Below, piece after piece: positions 42,069-50,883 of a DNA stretch of 64,000 bases (within the stretch, counting starts at the first letter, position 1; each line of letters starts with the position of its first letter). The notes below the pieces were generated by a model. It ran no database searches. It was not told the DNA's origin and saw only the letters and a list, made by a program, of their open reading frames with translations. Source of the DNA: Roseomonas mucosa (lineage in GTDB: Bacteria > Pseudomonadota > Alphaproteobacteria > Acetobacterales > Acetobacteraceae); NCBI GenBank assembly GCA_945878375.1, contig CAMDWG010000017.1, positions 1 through 64,000 on the forward strand, in the 5' to 3' direction. Both the position numbers and the translations under genes were made by a program.

Positions 42069-43022
42069 ATGGCCAAGACCGCCCCCTTCGCCTGGCTCGA
42101 CGGCAAGCTGGTGCCGTGGGAACAGGCCACGCTGCACATCGCCACCGAATGCGTCCTGCGCGGCGAGAATGTCTTCGAAGGCGAGCGCGCCTATTGGTCG
42201 GAGGCAGAGCAGGAGCTGTTCGTCTTCCGCCACGCCGAACACATCGCCCGGTTGCGGCAGGGCGCGCGCATCATGCGGATGACCATCCCCTACACCGATG
42301 CGGAGATCGAGGCGGCCTGCATGTCGCTGATCCGCGCCTGCGGCTATCGCGGCAACGTGCATTTCCGCCCCGTGGCCTATTTCGCCGAGGGTGAGCTGAC
42401 GGACTACCTGCCGGAGGAAATCCGGACGGGGATGTTCATCCTGGCCTTCAGCAAGCCCACGACGAAATCCGTGACCCACGGGGTACGAAGCTGCGTCTCG
42501 ACCTGGCGGCGGAATTCCGACCTCGCCTCGCCATCGCGCATCAAGTCGGGCGCGAACTACCACAATTCGCGCCTGGCCTATATCGATGCGCGGCTGAACG
42601 GCTTCCAGGTGCCGATCCTGCTGAACGAGGCCGGCAAGGTCGCGGAAGGCCCAGGCGCCTGCTTCATGATGGTGCGCAAGGGCAAGCTGATCACGCCGCC
42701 CGTCACCGCCGATATCCTGGAAAGCATCACCCGCGACACGCTGATCGAGTTGGCGCAGGCCGAGCTGGGCCTCGATGTCCTGGAACGCGACATCGACCGC
42801 ACCGAGCTCTATGTCTGCGACGAAGCCTTCTTCTGCGGCAGCGGGCACGAGGTCTCGCCGATCAATTCCATCGACCACTACCCGGTCGGCGCGGGAGAGC
42901 CGGGGCCGATCACGCGGCGATTGCAGCAATTGTACTTCGACGTGGTGACCGGAGCCGTGCCGAAGTACCGTCACTGGCTGACGCCGGTCTACGGCGCAAC
43001 ACGATCCGCCGCGGCGGAATAA
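42069..43022 (+). CDS. Class IV PLP aminotransferase (branched-chain type)
   Basis: A 317-residue fold-type IV aminotransferase. The PLP-binding lysine is K159 in SRIKSGANYHNSRLA; Y164, E193 in KVAEGPGACFMM and R54 in FRHAEHIARL are the other family residues. The enzyme transfers the amino group between an aliphatic L- or D-amino acid and 2-oxoglutarate or another oxo acid. ATG 42069 lies 4 bases after the hyuA stop. In combination with the hydantoinase-type enzyme upstream and the ThDP enzyme downstream it likely converts the freed amino acid to a 2-oxo acid. It could alternatively have D-amino-acid or (R)-amine specificity. Confidence 0.85.
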   Translation: MAKTAPFAWLDGKLVPWEQATLHIATECVLRGENVFEGERAYWSEAEQELFVFRHAEHIARLRQGARIMRMTIPYTDAEIEAACMSLIRACGYRGNVHFRPVAYFAEGELTDYLPEEIRTGMFILAFSKPTTKSVTHGVRSCVSTWRRNSDLASPSRIKSGANYHNSRLAYIDARLNGFQVPILLNEAGKVAEGPGACFMMVRKGKLITPPVTADILESITRDTLIELAQAELGLDVLERDIDRTELYVCDEAFFCGSGHEVSPINSIDHYPVGAGEPGPITRRLQQLYFDVVTGAVPKYRHWLTPVYGATRSAAAE

Positions 43023-43033
43023 GGGAGACGACC

Positions 43034-44005
43034 ATGCGAAGCACCCGTATCTCACGGCGCACCCTGCTCGCCGCACTGCCGGCGGGACTTGCCGCGCCCG
43101 CGCTGGCACAGCCTGTCTCGCGCGATGTGCGCTGGATCGTCGGCTTCGCCGCCGGCGGCAGCGTGGATGCCATGGCGCGCATCGTCGCCGCCGCAATCGG
43201 CCCGCAGATCGGCCGCAACGTGGTGGTGGAGAACCGCACCGGCGCCGGCGGCTTCATCGGGCTGCAGGCGGTGGCGAACAGCGCGCCGGACGGGCATGTG
43301 CTGGCCATCGCATCCGGCTTCAACCTCTCGGTCTCCCCGGTGCTGCCGGGGATGACCATGCCGATCGACCCCGATGCCGAACTCACCCCGATCGGCGGCA
43401 TGGGGCGCGGCGCGATGGTGCTGGTGGCGCGCCCCGATGCGCCCTTCCGCGACATGGCCGGCTTCATCGCCCATGCGCGCGCCAATCGGGTGACCTGCGG
43501 GCATGGCGGCGCCGGGTCCAGCCCGCATCTGATGGCCGCGCGCATGGCGCAGCAGGCGCGGATCGAGCTGGAATTCGTCGCCTACCGTGGCGGCGCGCCG
43601 GCGCTGGTGGACCTCATGGCCAGCCGTATCGACGTCTATTTCGCCCTGCTGCCCGAAGCGCTGCAGCATGTCCGCAGCGGCGCGATGCGCGGCCTCGCAG
43701 TCGCCACGAACGCGCCGCACCCGACCATGCCCAACGTGCCGGTGATGCAGGCGACGCTGCCCGGCCTCGTCGGCGGCAGTTGGTGGGGTGTCGCGGGGCC
43801 GAAGGGCCTGTCGCCCGAATGGGTCGCCTGGTGGTCCAACCAGATCGGCCAATGCGTGCGCCGGCCGGAAGTCCGCGCGCGCCTCACCGAATCCCTCATC
43901 GACGAAAGCGACACCTCCACCGCCGCCTTCCGCGCCGAGATCACGCGCGAACGCCGCCTCTGGGCGGAGGTGATCCGCAACGCCGGCATCCGCGTGGAAG
44001 GCTGA
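43034..44005 (+). CDS. TctC/Bug-family periplasmic binding protein
   Basis: A 323-residue receptor. Signal peptide with RTLLAALPAGLAAPALAQP near residues 9-27; mature protein begins DVRWIVGFAAGGSVDAMARI, which is the Bug nucleation loop with FAAGG in place of the common FAPGG. VVVENRTGAGGFIG and FVAYRGGAPALVDLMA follow. ATG 43034 has AAGGGAG upstream, 11 bases after the aminotransferase. It is inside the operon between two cytoplasmic enzymes, so the ligand is very likely the pathway substrate; no membrane partner is encoded here. Confidence 0.88.
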   Translation: MRSTRISRRTLLAALPAGLAAPALAQPVSRDVRWIVGFAAGGSVDAMARIVAAAIGPQIGRNVVVENRTGAGGFIGLQAVANSAPDGHVLAIASGFNLSVSPVLPGMTMPIDPDAELTPIGGMGRGAMVLVARPDAPFRDMAGFIAHARANRVTCGHGGAGSSPHLMAARMAQQARIELEFVAYRGGAPALVDLMASRIDVYFALLPEALQHVRSGAMRGLAVATNAPHPTMPNVPVMQATLPGLVGGSWWGVAGPKGLSPEWVAWWSNQIGQCVRRPEVRARLTESLIDESDTSTAAFRAEITRERRLWAEVIRNAGIRVEG

Positions 44006-44006
44006 C

Positions 44007-45668
44007 ATGGCGCGTTCCGTCGGCAGGCTCATCGCGGACAGCCTGGTCGCGCATGGCGCGGACCTGATCTACTGCGTCCCGGGCGAGAGCTTCCTCGGGC
44101 TGACGGATGCGCTGACGGATGTGCCGGCGCTGCGCCTCGTCGTCTGCCGGCATGAGGGCGGCGCGGCCTATATGGCGGCAGCCGATGGGCGCATGCGCGG
44201 CGGGCGGGCGGGGCTCTGCCTCGTCTCCCGCGGTCCGGGCGTCGCGAATGCGATGATCGGCCTGCACACCGCCTTCCACGACGCCATCCCCATGCTGCTG
44301 CTGGTCGGCCAGATCGAACGGCGCGACATGGGGCGTGGTGCGCTACAGGAACAAGACTACGCCAAGCTGCTGGCGGATACGACGAAGGCGGTGATCGAGG
44401 TCTCGCAGCCCTCGCAGGCCGCCGAGGCCATGGCGCGCGCCTTCCACCTGGCGGAAAGCGGCACGCCCGGCCCCGTCGCGGTGATCCTGCCGGAAGACCT
44501 GCTGGACGATCCGGCGGATGACGTGCCGGACGCCGCGCCGCGCCCGCGCGCCATCCCCGGCGCATCCGCCGCCCAGCTTGACGAATTGGCCTCCCGCCTC
44601 GCCACGGCAGAGCGCCCGCTGGTGCTGGTGGGCGGCGCGATGGATGGCCCGCCCGACGCGCTGGCCGCGCTGCCGCGCCTCGCCGAGACCTGGACCCTGC
44701 CCATCGCGCCCACCCATCGCCGCCCGCATCTGTTCGACAGCCGCCACCCGCATTACGCCGGCTATGTCGGCAACCGCGTGCAGCCGAAGCTGATGGCCGC
44801 CTTCCGCGAGGCCGACCTGCTGGTGGCGCTCGGCGAGCGCATGACGGACGTGGTCAGCCAGTCCTACAGCTTCCCAACCGCCGCGCCCGATCCGCAACTG
44901 CCCCTGGTCCACATCTGGCCCGATCCCTCCGAGATCAACCGCGTCTTCCGCGCCACGCTGCCGATCGTGGCCGACCCGCATGAGGTGGTCGCGGGGCTGC
45001 TGGCGCGGCGCGCCGCCGCGCCGGCAGGGCGCGCCGCCTGGGTCGCGCGGCTCAACGCCATCCATCGCGAACTGACGGCGCCGGTGCACACCCCCGCGCC
45101 AGACGGGGTGAACTTCGCGGCCGTCTGCATCGCGCTGGCGCAGCGCATGGCAGCAGATGCGGTGCTGACGACGGATGCCGGGAACTTCACCAGCTTCGTC
45201 CACCGCCACATCCCCTTCGGGCCGCGCAACATCTTCCTCGGCTCGGCCGTTGGCGGCATGGGCGCAGGCCTGCCGATGGCGGTCGCAGCCGCGATCCGCT
45301 TCCCCGGCCGGCAGAGCATCGCGGTGGTCGGCGATGGCGGCGCGCTGATGACCGGCAACGAGATCGCCACCGCCATGCGGCACGGCGCCGCGCCCGTGCT
45401 GCTCATCGCAGACAACGGCACCTATGGCTCGATCGGGATGCATCACGGCAAGCGTTATCCGGGCCGGCCTGTCGCCGCGGCGGCGGATCTGGTGAACCCC
45501 GACTTCGCCGCCTGGGCGCGTGCCTTCAAGGCGGAAGGCTACACCATCGCCGAGGAGGAGGAGATCGCGCCCGTGCTGGATGCCGCGCTCGCACCACGCC
45601 GCGTGCCCGCGGTGGTACATGTGCGCGCGTCCGCGCTGCAGGTCACGGCCTGGACACGGCTGGGCTGA
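44007..45668 (+). CDS. ThDP-dependent enzyme, acetolactate synthase-like
   Basis: A 553-residue thiamine diphosphate enzyme with three domains: Pyr (1-170), central (190-330) and PP (360-553). E50 in CRHEGGAAYMA activates the cofactor. The PP motif starts at G442-D443-G444 and ends at D469-N470, the normal spacing for magnesium-ThDP binding. Members ligate or decarboxylate 2-oxo acids; many acetolactate-synthase-like proteins in catabolic operons are decarboxylases, lyases or benzaldehyde-type carboligases. It begins 1 base after tctC and follows an aminotransferase, so a 2-oxo acid is the expected substrate. It ends only 6 bases from the 3' end of the oppositely oriented ligase gene. Confidence 0.87.
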   Translation: MARSVGRLIADSLVAHGADLIYCVPGESFLGLTDALTDVPALRLVVCRHEGGAAYMAAADGRMRGGRAGLCLVSRGPGVANAMIGLHTAFHDAIPMLLLVGQIERRDMGRGALQEQDYAKLLADTTKAVIEVSQPSQAAEAMARAFHLAESGTPGPVAVILPEDLLDDPADDVPDAAPRPRAIPGASAAQLDELASRLATAERPLVLVGGAMDGPPDALAALPRLAETWTLPIAPTHRRPHLFDSRHPHYAGYVGNRVQPKLMAAFREADLLVALGERMTDVVSQSYSFPTAAPDPQLPLVHIWPDPSEINRVFRATLPIVADPHEVVAGLLARRAAAPAGRAAWVARLNAIHRELTAPVHTPAPDGVNFAAVCIALAQRMAADAVLTTDAGNFTSFVHRHIPFGPRNIFLGSAVGGMGAGLPMAVAAAIRFPGRQSIAVVGDGGALMTGNEIATAMRHGAAPVLLIADNGTYGSIGMHHGKRYPGRPVAAAADLVNPDFAAWARAFKAEGYTIAEEEEIAPVLDAALAPRRVPAVVHVRASALQVTAWTRLG

Positions 45669-45674
45669 AGTCGG

Positions 45675-47132
45675 TCAAGGCCCGCCAAGGCCTGAAGCCC
45701 GCTGCGCCAGTTCACGCTTCAGCACCTTGCCCGAGCTGTTCCGCGGCAGATCCTCCACCACCAAGATCTGCCGCGGCCACTTTGGACGCGGTAGCCGCGC
45801 GCGCGCGAAATCGAAGAGCGCGCCGATACCGACCGGCTGATTGAGGCGCACGAAGGCCGCGATCTCCTCACCGAACTCCGGCGAAGGCACACCCACCACC
45901 GCGCTTTCTGCAACGGCAGGATGCGCGTTCAAGGCAGCCTCGATATCGGCGGGATAGATGTTGATGCCGGCGCGGATGATCATGTCCTTCTGCCGGCCAC
46001 GCAGCGTGACATACCCCTCGGCATCGAGGGATGCGAGATCGCCCGGGTAGAACCAGCCATCGCGGAACGCTTCGACGGAGGCCTCCGGATCGCGATGATA
46101 GGTGGTGGCGCAGCCGGGGCCCCTGTAGCGCAGCAACCCGACCTCGCCGGCTGGCAGGGAATGGTCGGTCCCATCCACGACCTCGACATCGACACCGAAG
46201 ACAGGCCGCCCAACCGATGTGGCGCGCGCCCCGAGATCCTCCGGCGTCAGCAGTGACACGCCGCCCCCTTCGGTCGATGCGTAGTATTCGAAGAAGCGCG
46301 GGCAGAGCCTGTCGCGGATCGCGACACGCTCCTCCGGCGAAAGCGGCGCGCCGGAGGACAGCAGCAGGTTCAGCGTGCGCAACGGCGCCAGTTCGGCATC
46401 GTCCAGGGCCAGAAGGCGCCGCAGCTGGGTCGGCACCAGGAACAGGCTGCTCGCCCGCTCCGCCACGATGCAGGCCAGAAGCTCCGCCGGCTCCCAGGGC
46501 GGCGGCAGCATCACCACCGTGCCGCCGGAGAACAGCACCGACATCGCGAAGGTCCGGCCGCCGCCGAAATAGAGCGGCGTCGCGCAGATGAAACGGTCCT
46601 GGCCATTCAGGCCGAGATTGATCCAATGCGTGCGGAAGCGCGCGAGGAAATGGGCATGCGTGATCAGCGGCCCCTTGGGCCGCCCGGTGGTGCCCGACGA
46701 CAGGGACAGCACGAAGGGCGCGCGCTCGTCATGGCCGAAGGCGATCCCGGCCGCTGCCTGGTCCGTGAGCTCGTCCGGAACAGCGCAGCGGCAATCCGGA
46801 ATGGGCGTCGCGTCAGGTTCGACCAGGACCAGGGATGCCCCGAAATGCAGGGCGACATTGCGCTGCTCCGCCAGCGTCCAGCGCACATCGAGCGGCAGGA
46901 TCGCGCGCCCGGCCCGCGCCAGCGCATAGAGCACGGCCACGTGCTGCGCCGTGTCGCGCAGGCAGACGCCGACCGGCTGGTCATCGGGCAGGCCAAGCCC
47001 CAGGATCCAGGCCGCGATCCGCCGCACGCGCGCGGCGAGCTCAGCATGGGTCGTGACGCAGGCGCCCTCGATCAGCGCCGGATGGGTCGGACGAGACCTG
47101 GCGTGGCCATCCAGGGCATCGGCGAGGTTCAA
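45675..47132 (-). CDS. AMP-forming acyl-CoA synthetase/ligase
   Basis: A 485-residue adenylate-forming enzyme, slightly short for the family (usually 500-550). Phosphate loop LSSGTTGRPKG near residues 142-152, YYASTEGGG near 295, and the A8 hinge region GRQKDMIIRAGINIYPADIE near 380-399; the C-terminal lysine is in PRNSSGKVLKRE near 465. It activates a carboxylic acid to the acyl-CoA that the acyl-CoA dehydrogenase of the operon could oxidise. The start is TTG 47132, overlapping the stop of the preceding gene (TTGA), with a G-rich ribosome site. Last gene of the - strand block. Acid specificity unknown. Confidence 0.87.
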   Translation of the reverse strand: MNLADALDGHARSRPTHPALIEGACVTTHAELAARVRRIAAWILGLGLPDDQPVGVCLRDTAQHVAVLYALARAGRAILPLDVRWTLAEQRNVALHFGASLVLVEPDATPIPDCRCAVPDELTDQAAAGIAFGHDERAPFVLSLSSGTTGRPKGPLITHAHFLARFRTHWINLGLNGQDRFICATPLYFGGGRTFAMSVLFSGGTVVMLPPPWEPAELLACIVAERASSLFLVPTQLRRLLALDDAELAPLRTLNLLLSSGAPLSPEERVAIRDRLCPRFFEYYASTEGGGVSLLTPEDLGARATSVGRPVFGVDVEVVDGTDHSLPAGEVGLLRYRGPGCATTYHRDPEASVEAFRDGWFYPGDLASLDAEGYVTLRGRQKDMIIRAGINIYPADIEAALNAHPAVAESAVVGVPSPEFGEEIAAFVRLNQPVGIGALFDFARARLPRPKWPRQILVVEDLPRNSSGKVLKRELAQRASGLGGP

Positions 47133-47998
47133 GCGCCGCCCCCGTCCAGCTTGTAGATGCGCTGCACGTTGGTCCGCAGGAACTTTTCCCGCACCGCCTC
47201 CGGCAGTCCGAGCCCGTCGATCTCGGCCATGGTGCGGCCGAAGTCGAGCACCGGGAAATCGGTGCCGAAGATGACCTTGTCCTGCCCGTAGCTGCGAATG
47301 TAGTGCACGAAGGACTCTGGCCAGTAGCGCGGGCTGTGCGCGTCGGAGCCGATGAAGACGTTGGCATGCTTCCACGCCATGGCGATCATCTCCTCGGTCC
47401 AGGGAATGCCGACATGGATGCCGATGATCCGCAGCTCGGGGAAGTCGCAAGCCACGGCATCGAGCGCGATCGGGCGGCCGACCGAGCGCAGCGGATAGCT
47501 GGGATCATAGACCATGGACTGGCCGACCTGCAGCTGCACCGGCACGTCCAGCTCCACGCATTTCGCGTAGAACGGGTACCACTTGGCGTGGTCGGGCGAG
47601 AGTTCGTACCAGTGCGGATAGAAATGCGCGCCGATGAAGCCGTATTCGGTCACCGCGCGCTGCAATTCGCGCACGCCGCGCATGCCCTCCGTCGGGTCCA
47701 GGCCAGCCAGCCCGTAGAAGCGATCAGGATGCGCCTGCACGGCATCGGCGACCAGGCGATAATCCACATGGTAGCAGGCCGGATGGCCGAGCCTGCCGAC
47801 CTTCGCCGCGATCAGGAACGCCTTCTCGATCCCCGCCGCATCCATGCGCGCGATCATGTCCTTGAGGCTCATGCCCTCGAAGACCTCGCGCTTCACGCGC
47901 ATCTTGCTGGTGTAGAAGCCGGTGCGGTCCGGCCGCCCGGCCAGAGCTTCCGGGGTCCAGATGTTCACCACCGCGTCAATCGCCCGGATGCCCGTCAC
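47129..47998 (-). CDS. Amidohydrolase-2 family protein lacking the HxH metal motif
   Basis: A 289-residue TIM-barrel protein of the ACMSD-like amidohydrolase family. Start GTG 47998 overlaps the acyl-CoA dehydrogenase stop (GTGA) and has AAGGAG upstream. The barrel motifs DPTEGMRGVRELQRAV, IIGIHVGIPW (histidine kept) and VIFGTDFPV (aspartate kept) are present. However, strand 1 reads RAIDAVVNIWTP: where D-x-H-x-H would supply two metal-ligand histidines, residues 10 and 12 are Val and Asn. Either this subgroup uses fewer metal ligands, or it works as a non-hydrolytic enzyme. Context suggests action on an acid or CoA-pathway intermediate. Confidence 0.8.
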   Translation of the reverse strand: MTGIRAIDAVVNIWTPEALAGRPDRTGFYTSKMRVKREVFEGMSLKDMIARMDAAGIEKAFLIAAKVGRLGHPACYHVDYRLVADAVQAHPDRFYGLAGLDPTEGMRGVRELQRAVTEYGFIGAHFYPHWYELSPDHAKWYPFYAKCVELDVPVQLQVGQSMVYDPSYPLRSVGRPIALDAVACDFPELRIIGIHVGIPWTEEMIAMAWKHANVFIGSDAHSPRYWPESFVHYIRSYGQDKVIFGTDFPVLDFGRTMAEIDGLGLPEAVREKFLRTNVQRIYKLDGGGA

Positions 47999-49167
47999 GT
48001 CACGCTCCTTGCTGAAAGTCCCAGGTCGCGCGCGATGCTGTCGCGCAGGACCTCGTTCGCGCCTTCGCCGAAGGTATAGAGGCGGGAGTCGCGCCACAGA
48101 CGCTGCATGTCGCTGCCGGCGGCATAGCCGGCACTCGCCATGATCTGCATGCCGGCATCCGCGACATCGCGCAGCGTCTCGGTCGCGACGATCTTCGCCT
48201 GTGCCGCCTCGCGCCGGCAGGGCGCCCCCTGGGCGATCAGGCGCGCCAGATGCGCCACCAGCAAGCGGGAAAGATCGACGCGGGTACGCAAATCGGCCAG
48301 GCGGTGCGCCACGCTCTGGAACTGGCCGATGGGCTGGCCGAACTGGACCCTGTCCCGCGCATGATCCAGCGCCAGTTGCAACGCAGCCTCGGCCGCGCCC
48401 GTCACCGTCGCGGCCATGGAGGCGCGGGAGAAATGCAGCGTCGACATCAGATGGGCGAAGCCGCGCCCTTCCTCGCCCAGCAACGCGTCATCCCCAACCT
48501 CGACCTCGTCCAGGCCGATATCGAAGGACGGCATGCAGTTGTTGCCGATCTTCGGCAGCGGCGTCATGGCGATTCCGGGTGCATCGGTCGGCACCAGGAA
48601 CAGCGAGATGCCGCGATGCCCCTCGCGCTCGGGGCCAGTGCGGGCTGGCAGAATCAGCCAACGCGCCCCCTTGGCGTCGCTGATCCAGGTCTTGCGACCG
48701 CTGATCCGCCAGCCGCCCGCATGCCGCACCGCGCGTGTGCGGAGCGCGGCCGCATCGCTGCCCGCCTGCGGTTCCGTCAGGGCCAGGGCGCAGAAAGCCT
48801 CGCCCGCCATGAGACGCGGCAGCAGCACGCGCCGCTGGTCCTCGCTGCCATAGGTGAGCACGGACATGAGCCCGAAACCGACCACGCGATTGAAGATGGA
48901 CGCGGCCATATAGGCATGGCGACCCAGCCGTTCCTGCACCAGGGCGACCGTGTGCCAATCCGCGCCGAGGCCGCCATGCGCCACCGGGACAGCCAGTGCG
49001 AAGAGCCCTGCCCTGCCCATCTCCGGCAGCAGGTCATAGGGCGGCACACGCTGCGCGTCGCGGCGGCGGATCTCCTCCTGCGGCAAGGCGCGCGTAAGGA
49101 AGGTCTCGACGGAGCCCAGGATCTGCGCCTGCTCCGCGCTCTCGGGGCCCAGCATCGCCTGCGTCAT
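47995..49167 (-). CDS. Acyl-CoA dehydrogenase family flavoprotein
   Basis: A 390-residue acyl-CoA dehydrogenase. Signature ALTEPQAGSDAAALRTRAV near 131-149 and the flavin/adenine region near 160-240 are normal. The expected catalytic glutamate is E368 in YTFGEGANEVLRDSIAR. It forms an alpha-beta double bond in a CoA thioester with FAD, passing electrons to ETF. The start ATG 49167 overlaps the permease stop (ATGA), so this enzyme is translated with the importer. With the ligase (45675-47132) it makes a simple activate-then-desaturate route for an imported acid. Substrate unknown. Confidence 0.88.
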   Translation of the reverse strand: MTQAMLGPESAEQAQILGSVETFLTRALPQEEIRRRDAQRVPPYDLLPEMGRAGLFALAVPVAHGGLGADWHTVALVQERLGRHAYMAASIFNRVVGFGLMSVLTYGSEDQRRVLLPRLMAGEAFCALALTEPQAGSDAAALRTRAVRHAGGWRISGRKTWISDAKGARWLILPARTGPEREGHRGISLFLVPTDAPGIAMTPLPKIGNNCMPSFDIGLDEVEVGDDALLGEEGRGFAHLMSTLHFSRASMAATVTGAAEAALQLALDHARDRVQFGQPIGQFQSVAHRLADLRTRVDLSRLLVAHLARLIAQGAPCRREAAQAKIVATETLRDVADAGMQIMASAGYAAGSDMQRLWRDSRLYTFGEGANEVLRDSIARDLGLSARSVT

Positions 49168-50000
49168 ACCCTGGGCCGGGCGGAAGCGTGCCAGGGAATG
49201 AGCCGCCTGCGCAGCGCGCCGATCAGGAAGTAGAAGGTGAAGCCCAGCAGCGACATGTGGATCAGTACGGCGAACATCTGGTCCGTCTCGAAGGCATTGA
49301 GCCGCGCGATCAACAGGTGGCCGAGGCCCGAACTGCCGCCGAGATATTCGCCGACGATGGCGCCGATGATTGCCAGCACGATGCCGACCTCAAGCCCGGT
49401 GATGATATAGGGCAGCGCGGAGGGCAGTTCCAACCGGCGGAAGACCTGCCAGCGCGTCGCGTTCAACGACACCATCACGTCACGGTGCCCTTCCTCGATC
49501 GACTTCACGCCAAGCGCGGTGTTGGTGAGGATCGGAAAGAAGGACAGGACGGCGGCGACGATCACCTTCGAGGTGATACCGAAGCCGAACCACAGGACGA
49601 AGAGCGGGACCAGCGCCACCTTCGGGATGACCTGCGTCGCGACGATGAAGGGATTGAGCGTCAGTTCCAGCCAGCGCGCCCGCGCGATCAGCACGCCCAG
49701 CACGATGCCGATGGTCGCCGCATAGGCGAAGCCCGTCAGCGTCGCATAGACCGTCATCCAGGTGTGGTGCCAGGCGCGACGGTCGCCGAGCATTTCAAGC
49801 CAGGCCTGCCAGACCGCACCGGGGCGCGGAAGAATAAGCGGCGAGACACCGGCCATCCGCACATAGCTGTCCCAGATCAGGATCAGCGTCCCGACCAGCA
49901 GCGGCGTCGTGATCCAGGGCAAGGCCGCTTCGCCAGGCAGAAAGCGCCGCTTTCGGGGGATAGAGGATACGGCCTCCGGGCCGCGCGCGTCACCGGACAT
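49164..50000 (-). CDS. ABC importer permease, taurine/sulfonate/nitrate type (SsuC/TauC-like)
   Basis: A 278-residue permease. Six membrane segments after a ~25-residue cytoplasmic start. The cytoplasmic EAA-like loop is FRRLELPSALPYIITGLEVG near 192-211, followed by IVGEYLGGSSGLGHLLI, both family hallmarks. Works as a homodimer with the ATPase encoded 12 bases upstream and the binding protein at 51513-52532. Members carry sulfonates, nitrate, thiamine precursors and aromatic acids. Confidence 0.9.
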   Translation of the reverse strand: MSGDARGPEAVSSIPRKRRFLPGEAALPWITTPLLVGTLILIWDSYVRMAGVSPLILPRPGAVWQAWLEMLGDRRAWHHTWMTVYATLTGFAYAATIGIVLGVLIARARWLELTLNPFIVATQVIPKVALVPLFVLWFGFGITSKVIVAAVLSFFPILTNTALGVKSIEEGHRDVMVSLNATRWQVFRRLELPSALPYIITGLEVGIVLAIIGAIVGEYLGGSSGLGHLLIARLNAFETDQMFAVLIHMSLLGFTFYFLIGALRRRLIPWHASARPRV

Positions 50001-50012
50001 GGCTGGGCGGTC

Positions 50013-50807
50013 CTAGCTGATCTCGTTCAGGCGCTGGCGCAGGCGGCGCACGATGGCCTGGAATTCCGGCGTGGATTGCAGGTCCGGCGTCCGCGCCCGC
50101 GGGAAGGGCACCTGCTCGATGCAGTCGATGCGGCCGGGCCGGGGCGAGAGCAGCACCACGCGGTCCGCGAGGAAGACCGCCTCCACGATCGAATGCGTCA
50201 CCAGGACGACCGTCTTGCCGGTGGCCATCCAGATGCGTTGCAACTCGATGTTCATCGCTTCCCGCGTCATCGCGTCCAGCGCGCCGAAGGGCTCGTCCAT
50301 CAGCAGGATGCGCGGGTCGTAGGATAGCGCCCGCGCGATGGCGGCGCGCTGCCGCATACCACCCGATAATTCGCGCGGCCAGCGCTTGCCGAAGCCCTCG
50401 ATGCCCACCAGCCGGGTCAGCTCCGCCGCGCGCGCCAGCCGCTCGGCGCGTCGCACGCCCTTCAGTTCCAGCGGAAGCGCGATATTCTCGTCGATCGACA
50501 GCCAGGGGAACAAATTCGCATCCTGGAACACGATCCCGAGGTCAGACAGCACCTGCGCCTGCCGCTGCCCGTCCCGCCACAGGCTATTACCCTCGATCGC
50601 GATCTCGCCCGCGCTTGCCGGTATGAGGCCGCCGATCATGCGGAGCATCGTCGTCTTGCCGCAGCCGGACGGGCCGAGCAGCACCACGAACTCGCCGGGC
50701 GCGACGGAAAGGTCTGTCGGGGCCAGCGCATGCACCATCCCATCCTGGGTGGCGTAGCGTTTCTCGACGCCGGTGAAGGCGATGGCGGGGTGGGCCATGG
50801 CGGCCAT
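50013..50807 (-). CDS. ABC importer ATPase, taurine/sulfonate/nitrate type (SsuB/TauB-like)
   Basis: A 264-residue ATPase. ATG 50807 was selected because it is preceded by a purine-rich stretch (GAAGACAGG); ATG 50798 three codons later is also possible. Walker A LLGPSGCGKTT near residues 42-52, signature LSGGMRQRAAIARAL near 145, Walker B LLMDEPFGALDAMTRE near 166-181 and the H-loop VTHSIVEAVFLADRV. A long upstream in-frame extension without similarity was excluded. Energises the permease encoded downstream. Confidence 0.9.
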   Translation of the reverse strand: MAAMAHPAIAFTGVEKRYATQDGMVHALAPTDLSVAPGEFVVLLGPSGCGKTTMLRMIGGLIPASAGEIAIEGNSLWRDGQRQAQVLSDLGIVFQDANLFPWLSIDENIALPLELKGVRRAERLARAAELTRLVGIEGFGKRWPRELSGGMRQRAAIARALSYDPRILLMDEPFGALDAMTREAMNIELQRIWMATGKTVVLVTHSIVEAVFLADRVVLLSPRPGRIDCIEQVPFPRARTPDLQSTPEFQAIVRRLRQRLNEIS

Positions 50808-50883
50808 CCTGTCTTCTGCGGCCAGGCCGCGCTCCGTCACGGCATGGTCACGCGATTCCGACACGCTGTCTATCCGCGCGACG

